Of a DNA stretch of 64,000 nucleotides, positions 26,151-36,768 are shown one piece after another. The notes beneath the pieces were generated by a model. It made no database searches, was not told the origin of the DNA, and was given only the letters and a program-made list of their open reading frames with translations. The stretch's first letter is position 1. The number at the start of each line of letters is the position of its first letter. The stretch is from NCBI GenBank assembly GCA_014529385.2, contig CM043959.1, forward strand, positions 92,607,529-92,671,528, written 5' to 3'. This DNA is from Adiantum capillus-veneris. Taxonomy: Eukaryota; Streptophyta; Polypodiopsida; Polypodiales; Pteridaceae. Both the position numbers and the translations under genes were made by a program.

Positions 26151-28216
26151 TGAGTGGCATAAAATGGTAACCATCTTTTTGAAACATTTGTTAGCTTACT
26201 CAACGACCTCTTTCTCATATGTGTATATATTTTTCTAAGCTATTAAGTTATCTAGAGTAAATTCCCCCTCTTCGTTTAACCTTTGTGGTGACACATACAT
26301 TGTACTCTTCCCAAAAATGTCACCTTAGTCATATATTTATATTACCACCCTTTTCTTTTTTGCTTTGTAAATAAAAGTAAGCATACAATAACCAACTATC
26401 TACCCCCAAACTTTCTTACCTCTTGTGAATTAGTAGTAGAAAAATAATATATCCATCTTCCATCCCATATAGATAAATTACCATGGAAATCAACTCTCCA
26501 CTTGTCTTTACCAAAGATTATGGTCTCTCTCTACAACTATTCTATGCCCCCTACATAGGTGGCCCAATATCTCTTAAGAATATACATATAGTTTTTTTCC
26601 TTTCAAAAAGACTCCAATTGTATATTATTTTCACAAGAAAATAATATTGGGCCCTCCTCTATTTGTTTAAGCATCATAGCCTTTTGAAAAAGCATGATTC
26701 CCCTTGGATGCATACAAGCAAAGGGCCCATACAAGAAGACCTAGAAGCAAAAGGTTCCCTAGTCTAGCGTGGAACTTCCAAACCGAATTCCTTGGTGCAT
26801 GGGTGTGAAGAATATTCCAAATTCATATCAAACATGTTGATAAGGTCAAATTTTCCTTTTGAAGCATGTCATTCCGAGCTACAGGTAAAAAGTTATGGTC
26901 AAAATAGTGTAAATCTGTCAGATTCGGGAACTGTAAATCAAGTAAATCAAGAGGGTGAGATCTTATTTTTCCCCTACTCATCTTCTAGAAGAGCAATGAG
27001 TGTTCAAGGTCACTTGCATGTGATGGGACCAACCTAAAGATGCTTTCTAAATGCCAAGACAGACAAGTTGAGATACCCCGCAGGAGCCACCCGTAGGGCC
27101 TCATGGTGGGGCCCACCTACATTATGCACCCCTATGGAGCCTTCACAGTCTAAAATGATATTTTTGGTGAATAAATAGTCCCTTTTATGTCCAATATTCA
27201 ATGAGTGGTCAAAGGACACTTAATTAGGGCTAATCACTTACCCTAATTAAGTGTAGCATAATCCCACTCCTACACAACTATAAATAGCCCCCCTTGGAGA
27301 GACTCAAGGACACACACCTATATTTTCAACTGAATGTTGTTTCTTGATCAATAGTAGAGAAAACCCCAACTCTCCCTCTTTCACATCCTCCGTCCTAACC
27401 CTCCTCTTTGGAGGAAGTGCAACTCTATCCTCCACTCTTTCTATTCTACAATCTCTTACTCCATCAACCCAATAAATCATTTGTAGCACCTCAATAACTT
27501 GTAAATACATCATGATCTCTCTCATGGTTATGTTAATGATCATTAAATCATCTTCAAAACTTTCAAGTGTCGCAATTCGTGATGGTTAGCCAACGTCTGT
27601 CCTCCCCATAAAAGGTGTGCGAGAAATCAAGTAAGTGTTCTATTCTCAATTTACCATTGGTTTGTTTCTCCACACTTATTCAATTGGTCTAAAGAAATTT
27701 CTCACTCCAACCCTCTTTTGCTTCATTACATATGCATGTGGCTACCTCTCATGGTGATTTTATTTGTGTCACGGCATTGCATAGATGGAGATGAGCTCTC
27801 TATGCAAAGTGTGTTAGTTTGATGTAAGTGATTCTCTTGTGTGTTTGAGAGGCAAGTCTTGTGCGCATGATTTTTTGATGAGTGCTTGAGAGAGGAGGAG
27901 TTTGGATGTATTATGGGTATTCTTATGGGGAGAAGGTGAATGATATTCCACAAATTGCATATTTCATTTGATGCACGGCATTGGGTTGCATAATCGTTGA
28001 TGGTGTTCAAGTGTCCAAAGTGTATATAGAGTAAGGGGGTTTTCAAAGTGTGTTGCTTGAGTGGGTGAGTACAAGTGTTAGTTTGATTGGTTTCCTTCTC
28101 CACTCCCAAAAGAAGGTGGTGCCCCAAGTAGTGTGCGTACCTCTTTACAAACATTTTGTGAGGGTAGGCCCATTGGTTTGGGTTTAGAGGCCCCATTTCA
28201 AAAAGCTCGCCCTCAT
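26151..28216 (+). repeat. 5' LTR of Tat-like Ty3/gypsy retrotransposon (2,066 bp)
   Basis: Begins TGAGTGGCATAAAATGG and ends GCTCGCCCTCA. It pairs with 34,313-36,385. Counting by eye I find about 40 differences, roughly 2%, including a 9-bp insertion in the 3' copy near 35,088, so the insertion is fairly recent. A TATA box lies near the middle, leaving a long R-U5 region of about 900 bp. Minus-strand open frames inside (27,304-27,543 and 27,726-28,292) are repeated in the other LTR and have no recognisable product. Confidence 0.95.
27216..27286 (+). promoter_or_regulatory. LTR promoter: stem-loop plus TATA box
   Basis: ACACTTAATTAGGG (27,216-27,229) and its exact reverse complement (27,241-27,254) form a 14-bp stem. 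TATAAATA follows at 27,279-27,286. Transcription would start about 30 bp on, near 27,310. The 3' LTR has AATAAATA at the same place. Confidence 0.65.
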
Positions 28217-28221
28217 AAAGT

Positions 28222-28239
28222 GGTGCCCCCACTGAGGAA
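28222..28239 (+). promoter_or_regulatory. Primer-binding-site-like sequence (TGGTGCCCCCACTGAGGA)
   Basis: Five bases after the 5' LTR. It begins TGG as expected for pairing with a tRNA CCA end, but it is not the initiator-Met type. An almost identical site lies at 21,863-21,880 in the older element. Confidence 0.7.
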
Positions 28240-28272
28240 CATATTTCCAAGTTACCTTCAAATTTGTTAGTG

Positions 28273-28485
28273 ATGAACAATGGAGTTCCCATCTATCCAT
28301 TTCATTTTGCAAAACACATTAGAGTAAATGTTCACATAGATAGAAAAGTCTTTTTCCAGCAACGCATTTTTTTTATGTTTGGTGCAGAAAGACTTAGAGA
28401 AATACTGGAATCACCCAATCCAATTATACTTCCAATCATCAATTATGAAACTTCTTTTGATATTCACATTTTCATTTTGTTTTAA
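28273..28485 (+). CDS. Leader ORF 1 of the Tat-like element (70 aa, paralogue of leader ORF 2)
   Basis: A complete ATG-to-TAA frame of 70 codons between the primer-binding site and gag. It aligns without a single gap, start to stop, with the 70-codon ORF at 28,569. I count about 29 identical residues (41%), concentrated in the second half: F-G-x-x-R-L-x-E-I, N-P-x-I-L-P-x-I-x-Y-E and D-x-x-I-F-I-L at the end. Many shared residues use different codons (Leu CTT/CTA, Pro CCA/CCT, Tyr TAT/TAC, Arg AGA/CGC), which points to selection on the protein. It has a hydrophobic C-terminus. I know of no family with this sequence, and the function is unknown. Confidence 0.65.
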   Translation: MNNGVPIYPFHFAKHIRVNVHIDRKVFFQQRIFFMFGAERLREILESPNPIILPIINYETSFDIHIFILF

Positions 28486-28568
28486 AAGCAGGAACAAGGA
28501 GTGGTGAAGGGGTGCTCAAGGGCCATATGAAGGAACGAGGTCTTCAAACCAACAACAAGGAGTAGCAC

Positions 28569-28781
28569 ATGAATCACGATCAAAACAATGAACCTTTTAG
28601 GCCTATTGCTCGGCAATCCATTCATATAATCATTGCAACTAAGTTTAGGTTTCAATCTATCATAAGGAGGATATTTGGAACCACTCGCCTCAATGAAATC
28701 AATGCTTCAATTAATCCATTTATTCTACCTATGATAAAGTACGAATTAACAATGGATGTGTACATCTTCATTTTAATGTAA
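28569..28781 (+). CDS. Leader ORF 2 of the Tat-like element (70 aa, paralogue of leader ORF 1)
   Basis: A complete 70-codon ATG-to-TAA frame, 83 nt after leader ORF 1 and 86 nt before gag. All three ORFs are in different frames, so it is not a broken part of gag. It shares the MN start, PF at residues 9-10, the RL-x-EI block at 40-44, the NP-x-ILP-x-I-x-YE block at 49-59 and the D-x-x-IFIL ending with its partner. The N-terminal third is variable and rich in Asn. The hydrophobic tail could be a buried helix or an interaction surface. The product is unnamed. Being read as a short upstream ORF that controls gag translation is the alternative role. Confidence 0.65.
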   Translation: MNHDQNNEPFRPIARQSIHIIIATKFRFQSIIRRIFGTTRLNEINASINPFILPMIKYELTMDVYIFILM

Positions 28782-28867
28782 TCAGATTTATAGTGTCAAC
28801 AATCTTGTGCGGCCCGTAAGAGAAAAGTTTATTTAAAAAAAAAGAAATTTCAAAAAGTCTAAACAAA

Positions 28868-30961
28868 ATGTCAAGTTCTTTTCCCACGTTCTATGTAAGA
28901 AGTGGGGAAGATGCGCAAGAGTTTCTTGAAAACTTGGAGATGGCACATCTCATATCCGGGAGAGATGAAGAGGAAGTAAAGCTACGAGCCTTCCCGTTGG
29001 TTATAAAAGAAAAAGCTAAAGCATGGTATGAGACCTTGCAACCCCAAATCAAGTCCAATTGGGAGAGACGGCGAGCAAGCTTCCTCTCCAAGTTCGGGCA
29101 AGGTGATACTTCTGAAGGACTATGGAAATGTCTTATTGGACATAAGCAGGCATCACTTGAAGACTATCCCTCTTATGAAGCAACCTTTGTCAATCTATGG
29201 GGTAGGTGGGAGGCTACATTAGAAAATCATGGTGGTGCATCTAACTTTCTAAAAAAAGAGAGATTCATCGTTAGCTTGTATCCACTTTTAAAGGCTAAAG
29301 TAGAGCTAAAATTTCCATCCACCTTCGAAGAAGCACGTGAGGTAGCCATCATCAAGTTTAAAAAACTACACTTCCAAGCACATAGAGCAAGGGGTTTGAA
29401 TGAAGTGAGTGAGAGGGAGTATTCACAAACCATGGAAGCACCAATTAGGGCCCCTCTTGCACAATCTTCACAAATAGGAGATAACTCTCAACAAGAGGTT
29501 TTACAAAGGCTAACTCAACAGCTTGAGAACCTCACTCTGAATCTAGTACAGGGCCTACCTCAACAATGACAACCAAGAGAAGGGAATCGCAATCAATGAA
29601 GAAAAGCTCAAGAGTTGCGATGTTGGAATTGTAATGAAATGGTTCATGGCATGTACAATTGTCCACATCCAAGGCGACTTCCGGGAGACATATATCCCCC
29701 CAGACCGCCTCCTCTCACTGTGCAGCAAGAACTAGCTCAAGGCCCACAAATCCTTCGTCGACCACCACCACCAGCAAATATACCTCCTGTCCCACATGAG
29801 GAGGAAGAAAGAGGAGTCAACATCATCAAGCTAGAAGAGGTAATAGATGAGCATACTCTAAACTTTGATGTTATGCCGGCAGAAAAATGCACAAGAGCAC
29901 ATGATAAGGATGAAGACATGAGAAGTGAAGGAACAAATTCAGATAGAAGGGACAAGAAGAAGAAGTCAAAGATGGAAGAAGCTGAAAGTAGCAGGAAGAA
30001 AAGATCAAGGCGAAGGGAAATTGGTATCAACGACTTCCCATTGGGAAAGGAGCTAGAGCCCTACAACATCCTGGAAGATTTACAAACCCAAAATCCAAAC
30101 ATTTTATGGCCTCAACTTCTACACCTATCAGCCAAAGTAAGAAGGCAATGGCCAAAGTTGGTAAGTACAAGAATTCCAAAAAAGAAAGCAAATCTTTCCA
30201 TTAAGGTTGTGGCCTCAAAGCTACAAAAATATGTGGAACCCATTGTGGATGCTTACATAAGGGGTAAAAAGGTGTCTAATGTATATGTTGATGGTGGAGC
30301 TCAAATGTGTGTGATCACGGAAAAATCAATGAACAGGTTAGGGCTTGAAATTACAAAGTACTCTAATTGTCAAGCTAGGCTAGCCAACAACTCAAGTGTG
30401 AAGTGTTTGGGGATCATTGAAAATGTAAAAGTCTTTGTATGTAACATAGATGCACGAGTGGATATGTATGTCATGCCAGCTAAGGGGGAGGGCTATCCCA
30501 TCATCCTAGGGAGGCCTTGGCTCATTGCTGTGAATGCAGATCAAAAATGGGGAAGTGGTCGTTTGATTCTTAAGAAGGGTCAACCGGTGGTGTATGATTG
30601 GCGAGAAGGAAAGCAACTAGATATCAAATATGAAACCACGGCAGATGAAGAGAGCGAGGAGGAGAGTCCTTACTCAAGTGATGAGGAAGCATCAACCAGT
30701 GAAGAGGAGTCTTCTTTGGAGGTAATGGGAATCGTATTCAACGCCAACACCCAAGATGTTTCTGTAGAAAAAAAGCCAACAGACAATCACACACGAGGGG
30801 ATGAAAGATGCCACCACCTTGAAGAAGGATTTGAGAAGATGCTTGCAAAAGATCTTACTTGTGAGGAGAAGAGGTCCTACATCAATATGTTAAGGAGCTA
30901 TCCCAATTTGTTTATCACTGACTACTCACAAATAAGAGGTGTAGATGTAATAGAGCATTGA
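28868..30961 (+). CDS. Gag and protease of the Tat-like element, interrupted by TGA stops
   Basis: ATG at 28,868 opens a retrotransposon gag domain (ISGRDEEEVKLRAFPL, KAKAWYETLQPQIKSNWERR, FLSKFGQGD). In-frame TGA codons fall at 29,567 and 29,597. The same frame then continues through a CCHC zinc knuckle (CWNCNEMVHGMYNC), a charged linker, and an aspartic protease with VDGGAQMCVITEKSMNRLGL and, further on, YPIILGRPWL. An acidic Ser/Glu-rich tail leads to another TGA at 30,959. Gag forms the particle and the protease matures it. The stops make this copy defective unless they are read through. Confidence 0.9.
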
Positions 30962-32113
30962 ATTGAATTGAAACCAGGGACCAAACCCGTGGCTCAAAAG
31001 TTAAGGTGACTAGGATCTGTGCAACAAAAGGCTCTCCTACAAGAAGTGAATCGACTCTTGAAGGCTGGCTTCATCTATCCAGTATCCAACTCCGAATGGG
31101 TATCACCTATTGTAGTCACTCCCAAGAAGAATGGTAAGTGGAGGGTCTGCGTGGATTACAAACCCCTCAAGGATGCGACAAAGAGGGACCACTTCCCTCT
31201 CCCTTTCCAAGATGAAATTTTGAATGAAGTAGCAGGTCACGAATGCTACACTATGTGTGATGGGTATTCAGGATATTTTCAAATTAGAATAGCAGAAGAG
31301 GACCAACCAAAAACCACCTTCATCACACCTTGGGGATGTTTTGCATTCAGAGTAATGCCTTTTGGGCTCACCAATGCTCCTAGAACCTTCATGAGATTCA
31401 CAATTTTTGTGTTTCAGCCATTCTTTGGAAAATCTATAAGAGTCTTTATGGATGATGTCTGTATTTATAGTTGTAGATCACTTCACTGCCAAAAGGTTGA
31501 AGAGGGGCTTAAGAGGCTTCATCAATTTGGGGGACAACTCAACCCAGAGAAGTGTCATATCGGTGAATCTCAAGTGGTTTTGCTAGGCCATGTGGTTTCT
31601 TCACAAGGAATTCAAGTGGATCCCTCTAAAGTAGAGGCCGTTTTGTCATTATCTCCACCAACAACAACTAAGGAGCTAATGACCTTCAACCACAAAGTGA
31701 GGTACATGTCTCGCTTCATCCATCTCCTAGCAGAAGGCATCGCCCCTTTGCATAGGTTGGCAAGCCAATCTACATTTGAATGGGGGAGGGAACATGCAAA
31801 ATGTTTTGAGGAAGTGAAGGGAATTCTTAGCTCTCTCCCAATCCTAATGCCACCAGATCCAAAGGAGACCTACTATGTCACTCCAAGTGTAGGTTTCGAA
31901 GCAATTGGTGTTGTTTTGATGCAAAAAGATCCTAAAACATCATACATGAGGTTGATCTATTTTTCAAGCAAGGTGATGACTCTGGCCGAGAAGGGATACA
32001 CTGAAATGGAGAAAGTGGTCTTTGCAATCTTGTTTGCGGTAAGGAAGTTTCGATCGTATCTTCTCCCTGTGCCATTTGTTTTTCTCACCTTAGAGCACAA
32101 TCTACATATGTAG
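30962..32113 (+). pseudogene. Reverse transcriptase + ancestral RNase H of the Tat-like element
   Basis: Continues in the gag-protease frame, with one more TGA at 31,007-31,009. The RT has all main blocks: WVSPIVVTPKKNGKWRVCVD, CDGYSGYFQIRIAEEDQPK, FRVMPFGLTNAPRTFM, and the catalytic box VFMDD, so its acidic residues are present. The connected RNase H looks worn. The usual acidic residue after YYV is Thr (YYVTPSVGFEAIGVVLMQ), and the block that usually reads TDH reads TLEHNL. The frame ends at TAG 32,111 and the coding sequence resumes one base off at 32,122. Confidence 0.9.
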
Positions 32114-32121
32114 TACAAAAC

Positions 32122-33330
32122 ATGAGCCTCTCATCTAGAATAGCAAAGTGGGTGCTTGAACTCCAAGAATTTGAATACACTTTCCTTGTAGAAGATAGCA
32201 CAGGAGCAGGACTTGCAGACATTCTCACCTACAAAGTGAGAGAAAGGGAAGGATCACGACTACAAAGAGAGGAAGGCTCAAAACAGTTCAAAGTGAAGGA
32301 GATTGATAATGCCCATACTTTATGCTTTGACGGAGCTTATCAACGCCAACAAGACAAAGCAGCAGGGGGGATCATCATTTTGAACCCAAAAAAGGAGGTA
32401 ATGGTTAGAAAAGGTATCACTCTACCCAACGTTCACTCTAACAATGAGGCTGAGTATGCTGCTCTAACCCTTGGGTTAGAAGAATGCAAAGAATTAGGCA
32501 TACAAAGACTTATTATAAAAGATGATTCTTTGCTAGTGGTCAGGCAGATCCAAGGGACTTGGAGGTGCAAGAATCGTACATTGTTTGAGTGGCTTAGTAG
32601 TGTAAGAGCTTTGATGAAGGGTTTTAAAGCAACACAGGTACAACACATTGTGAGAACTCATAACAAGGAAGCAGACTTACTCGCAAATGAAAAGCTTCAA
32701 ATGGTGGTAGGAGGTGTGAAACTATCTGAACCCAAATATCAAGGTCAAGAGGAGCTAAAAGACATTATCTTCCTTCTACAAGCAAGTGAGTGTCCCAAAC
32801 ACTTAGAAAAGGTGCAAAGACATAGACTAGTTAAGAAGGCCACACCTTACCAGTTGATCGGGGATGATTTATATCACAAAGGGAAAGATTTGGTCTTGAG
32901 GAGAGTACCAGGTGTGCAAGAGATAGAGAAAATTCATCTTTCATGTCATGATGATGTCTGTGGTGGTCACTTTTCTCAAGATATTACAAGTAGGAAGATT
33001 TTACAAGCAGGGTTTATTTGGCCGAGCTTACACCGTGATGTCCAATATTGGTGTAAGGCATGTAAGCCATGCCAAATTGTTGGGGATAGACGACTAACAT
33101 ATGAGCCTCGAGTCCCAATAATATCTTATGGCCCTTTTGAAAATTGGGGTGTGGATGCAATAGGTCCCCTACCTCGTACTTCTATAGGGAAGGTTTTCAT
33201 CATCATGGGTGTTGACTACATGACACGATGGGCGGAAGAAACAAGCAGAACCCGAATCACAGCTGAAGAGGTATCAAAGTTTATTTTTGACCATATTTGT
33301 AGTAGGTTTGGATCGAGGCCCGGGTTTTAG
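32122..33330 (+). pseudogene. Second (archaeal-type) RNase H + integrase N-terminal half of the Tat-like element
   Basis: After a linker, a second RNase H has its full set of acidic residues: CFDGAYQRQQDKAAGG, NNEAEYAALTLGLEE, IKDDSLLVV and HNKEADLLANEK. The integrase then begins with a zinc-binding HHCC domain (CHDDVCGGH ... WCKACKPCQ) and the first core Asp (NWGVDAIGPLP). The frame closes at TAG 33,328, where a stretch before DRGPGF is shortened and the frame shifts. Two RNase H domains in one pol are the mark of the plant Tat lineage. Confidence 0.9.
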
Positions 33331-33912
33331 GGCTGACCTTCTAAATGATCTCTTGAGGAGGTTAAAAGTGAAACACCTGCATTCCACACCCTACTATCCT
33401 CAATGCAATGGATTGGTGGAAAAAGTGAATGGAATGATATGTAAGATCATTTCTAAGCAGGTTGTGGACCGGCCTAATGATTGGGATCGCCATTTGACGG
33501 CACTCTTTGGGCGTATAAGACATCTTTCAAGGTATCTACCCAATTCACCCCTTTTCATCTAGTTTATGGACAGGAGGAACTTCTCCCCATTGAGGTAGAG
33601 CTCTCAAGCTTGCGTGTTCTTGCAAGAGTGGAAACAAAACCAAAAGAGGTTCTACATGAAAGGATCTTAGATCTCCAACGACTTGAGCTAGATAGAGAAG
33701 AGTCCATTGATCACTACATCACCAAAGCGACAAGCCAAAGGGACAAAATCAACAAGAATCTCAAGGGGAAAGGATTGAAGGAAGGTATGTTGGTTCTTCG
33801 CTATGATAACCGACTTGATACTCGACTTGACAAAAAGTTTTTGCAAAGATGGGAGGGACCTTTCATGATAAAAACAAAGTTTGGGAATGGTAGTTACAGA
33901 TTAGCAGATTGA
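33300..33912 (+). pseudogene. Integrase core and C-terminus of the Tat-like element, frameshifted
   Basis: After the break at about 33,308 the core continues in another frame with DRGPGFRADLLNDLLRRL and, from the catalytic Glu block, YYPQCNGLVEKVNG. A second single-base shift near 33,497 moves it into the frame TLWAYKTSFKVSTQFTPFHL. This runs through a GKGLKEGMLVLRYDN region to the integrase C-terminal WEGPFMIKTKFGNGSYRLAD. A stop then interrupts before GKLHKTTVNGWRLKPYF (to about 33,970). The segment normally holding the start of the second Asp block is shortened. Confidence 0.85.
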
Positions 33913-33974
33913 TCAGGAAAACTCCACAAGACCACAGTCAATGGATGGAGATTAAAGCCCTACTTTCAACGTAT

Positions 33975-34312
33975 CAATCCGTTGATAGGAAGTCATCTGC
34001 CTACATAATCTAAGCTCCAAATTGGCATGGCTCCCTTCGGCTTGGCAAATGCTCCACCTATTTTTAAAGCTTTGATGTGCAAAGAAGAACTAGCTTTGGA
34101 ATCTGAACATACCCAAGGCAACCCTCCCATCTCCGATTTATGGGATTGAGGTAATGAAAAGCAGGTCTAATGGAGTAAAAGAGTGCATGACACTCCTCCT
34201 ATTGAAAAAAAAAAAGTGGAAAAGGAAAAATGACAAAAAAAAGAAGAAGAAAAAGAAGCAACACCGTCTTCCTAAAGATATGAATATCTCTAGGCTTGGG
34301 GAAGGGCTAATA
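33975..34312 (+). other. 3' untranslated region and polypurine tract of the Tat-like element
   Basis: This stretch holds no full gene. Positions 34,027-34,077 read MAPFGLANAPPIFKALM, strikingly like an RT motif. GGGGAAGGG at 34,298-34,306, just before the 3' LTR, is the likely polypurine tract. An A-rich purine run lies at about 34,204-34,260. Confidence 0.6.
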
Positions 34313-36385
34313 TGAGTGGCATAAAATGGTAACCATCTTTTTGCAACATTTGTCAGCCTACTCAACGTCCTCTTCCTCATATGTGTATATATTTTTCTAC
34401 ACTATTAAGTTATCTAGAGTAAATTCCCCCTCTTCGTTTAACCTTTGTGGCGACACATACATTGTACTCTTCCCAAAAATGTCACCTTAGTCATATATTT
34501 ATATTACCACCCTTTTCTTTTTTGCTTTGTAAATAAAAGTAAGCATACAATAACCAACTATCTACCCCCAAACTTTCTTACCTCTTGTGAATTAGTAGTA
34601 GAAAAATAATATATCCATCTTCCATCCCATATAGATAAATTACCATGGAAATCAACTCTCCACTTGTCTTTACCAAAGATTATGGTCTCTCTCTACAAGT
34701 ATTCTATGCCCCCTACATAGGTGGCCCAATATCTCTTAAGAATATACATATAGTTTTTCTCCTTTCAAAAAGACTCCAATTGTATATTCTTTTCACAAGA
34801 AAATAATATTGGGCCCTCCTCTATTTGTTTAAGCATCATAGCCTTTGAAAAAGCATGATTCCCCTTGGATGCATACAAGCAAAGGGCCCATACAAGAAGA
34901 TTTGGAAGCAAAAAGTTCCCTAGCCTAGTGTGGACCTTCCAAACCCAATTCCTTGGTGCATGGGCGTGAAGAATAGTCCAAATTCATATCAAACATGTTG
35001 AGAAGGTCAAATTTTCCTTTTGAAGCATGTCATTCCGAGCTACAGGTAAAAAGTTATGGTCAAAATAGTGTAAATCTGTTAGATTCGCAGCAAAAGGGAA
35101 CTGTAAATCAAGTAAATCAAGAGGGTGAGATCTTATTTTTCCCCTACTCATCTTCTAGAAGAGCAATGAGTGTTCAAGGTCACTTGCATGTGATGGGACC
35201 AACCTAAAGATGCTTTCTAAATGCCAAGACAGACAAGTTGAGATACCCCGCAGGAGCCACCCGTAGGGCCTCATGGTGGGGCCCACCTACATTATGCACC
35301 CCTATGGAGCCTTCACGGTCTAAAATGATATTTTTGGTGAATAAATAGTCCCTTTTATGTCCAATATTCAATGAGTGGTCAAAGGAAACTTAATTAGGGC
35401 TAATCACTTACCCTAATTAAGTGTAGCATAATCCCACTCCTACACAACAATAAATAGCCCCCCTTGGAGAGACTCAAGGACACACACCTATATTTTCAAC
35501 TGAATGTTGTTTTTTGATCAATAGTAGAGAAAACCCCAACTCTCCCTCTTTCACATCCTCCGTCCTAACCCTCCTCTTTGGAGGAAGTGCAACTCTATCC
35601 TCCACTCTTTCTATTCTACAATCTCTTACTCCATCAACCCAATAAATCATTTGTAGCACCTCAATAACTTGTAAATACATCATGATCTCTCTCATGGTTA
35701 TGTTAATGATCATTAAATCATCTTCAAAACTTTCAAGTGTCGCAATTCGTGATGGTTAGCCAACGTCTGTCCTCCCCTTAAAAGGTTTGCGAGAAATCAA
35801 GTAAGTGTTCTATTCTCAATTTACCATTGGTTTGTTTCTCCACACTTATTCAATTGGTCTAAAGAAATTTCTCACTCCAACCCTCTTTTGCTTCATTACA
35901 TATGCATGTGGCTACCTCTCATGGTGATTTTATTTGTGTCACGGCATTGCATAGATGGAGATGAGCTCTCTATGCAAAGTGTGTTAGTTTGATGTAAGTG
36001 ATTCTCTTGTGTGTTTGAGAGGCAAGTCTTGTGCGCATGATTTTTTGATGAGTGCTTGAGAGAGGAGGAGTTTGGATGTATTATGGGTATTCTTATGGGG
36101 AGAAGGTGAATGCTATTCCACAAATTGCATATTTCATTTGATGCACGGCATTGGGTTGCATAATCGTTGATGGTGTTCAAGTGTCCAAAGTGTATATAGA
36201 GTAAGGGGGTTTTCAAAGTGTGTTTATTGAGTGGGTGAGTGCAAGTGTTATTTTGATTGGTTTCCTTCTCCACTCCCAAAAGAAGGTGGTGCCCCAAGTA
36301 GTGTCCGTACCTCTTTATGAACATTTTGTGAGGGTAGGCCCATTGGTTTGGGTTTAGAGGCCCCATTTCAAAAAGCTCGCCCTCA
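34313..36385 (+). repeat. 3' LTR of Tat-like retrotransposon (2,073 bp)
   Basis: Starts TGAGTGGCATAAAATGG and ends GCTCGCCCTCA, matching 26,151-28,216. It carries AATAAATA (35,449-35,456) instead of TATAAATA, and a 9-bp insertion near 35,088. Confidence 0.95.
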
Positions 36386-36665
36386 ACGTCGTGAAGGATG
36401 GTAAAAAAACTCAAAATTGAAACTCAAAAACACCCTCCTTGAATGACACGATATGTAGCATTTAGGAAATTAGAACCTATTGCTATAACGACGTGAAGGT
36501 TGACTAAGAGAAATTCAAAATAATAATTAAACCACCCGAACAACGCGATATGGAAGGTTTATGATTATCTAACCTGCTGTCGTTGCATCGTGAGGGAGGT
36601 CCAAGAGAATTTCAATAAGAATCATGAACGAAGTGATAGAGAACTTTTGAAACTTTAATATAGCG
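36386..36665. repeat. Tandem repeat, ~97-103-bp monomers, right of the insertion
   Basis: Starts with the right target duplication ACGT (36,386-36,389). Monomers each run CGTGARGG..., AAATTCAA-type, then an ACGATATG or GCGATATGG phrase, AACCT-type, and CG. GATATG phrases lie at about 36,451 and 36,546. A third, more diverged monomer runs to about 36,660. The array is the pre-insertion context of the Tat-like element. Confidence 0.65.
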
Positions 36666-36768
36666 CGTACCCCCTCATTTTTGTTGAGGAGGAGAGACTT
36701 CTATTGCATGGTGCCAGGTGGGAAGTGACAATAAAAAGTAATTTATGCACATTATATAAAAAACTACT

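Noticed and set aside
27304-27543. 79-codon minus-strand frame identical at 35,474-35,713
   Set aside because: Also within the LTRs, antisense to the likely transcribed R region. No support as a gene.
27726-28292. 188-codon minus-strand frame, nearly repeated at 35,896-36,414
   Set aside because: It lies inside the two LTRs, so its repetition reflects LTR identity. No family resemblance.
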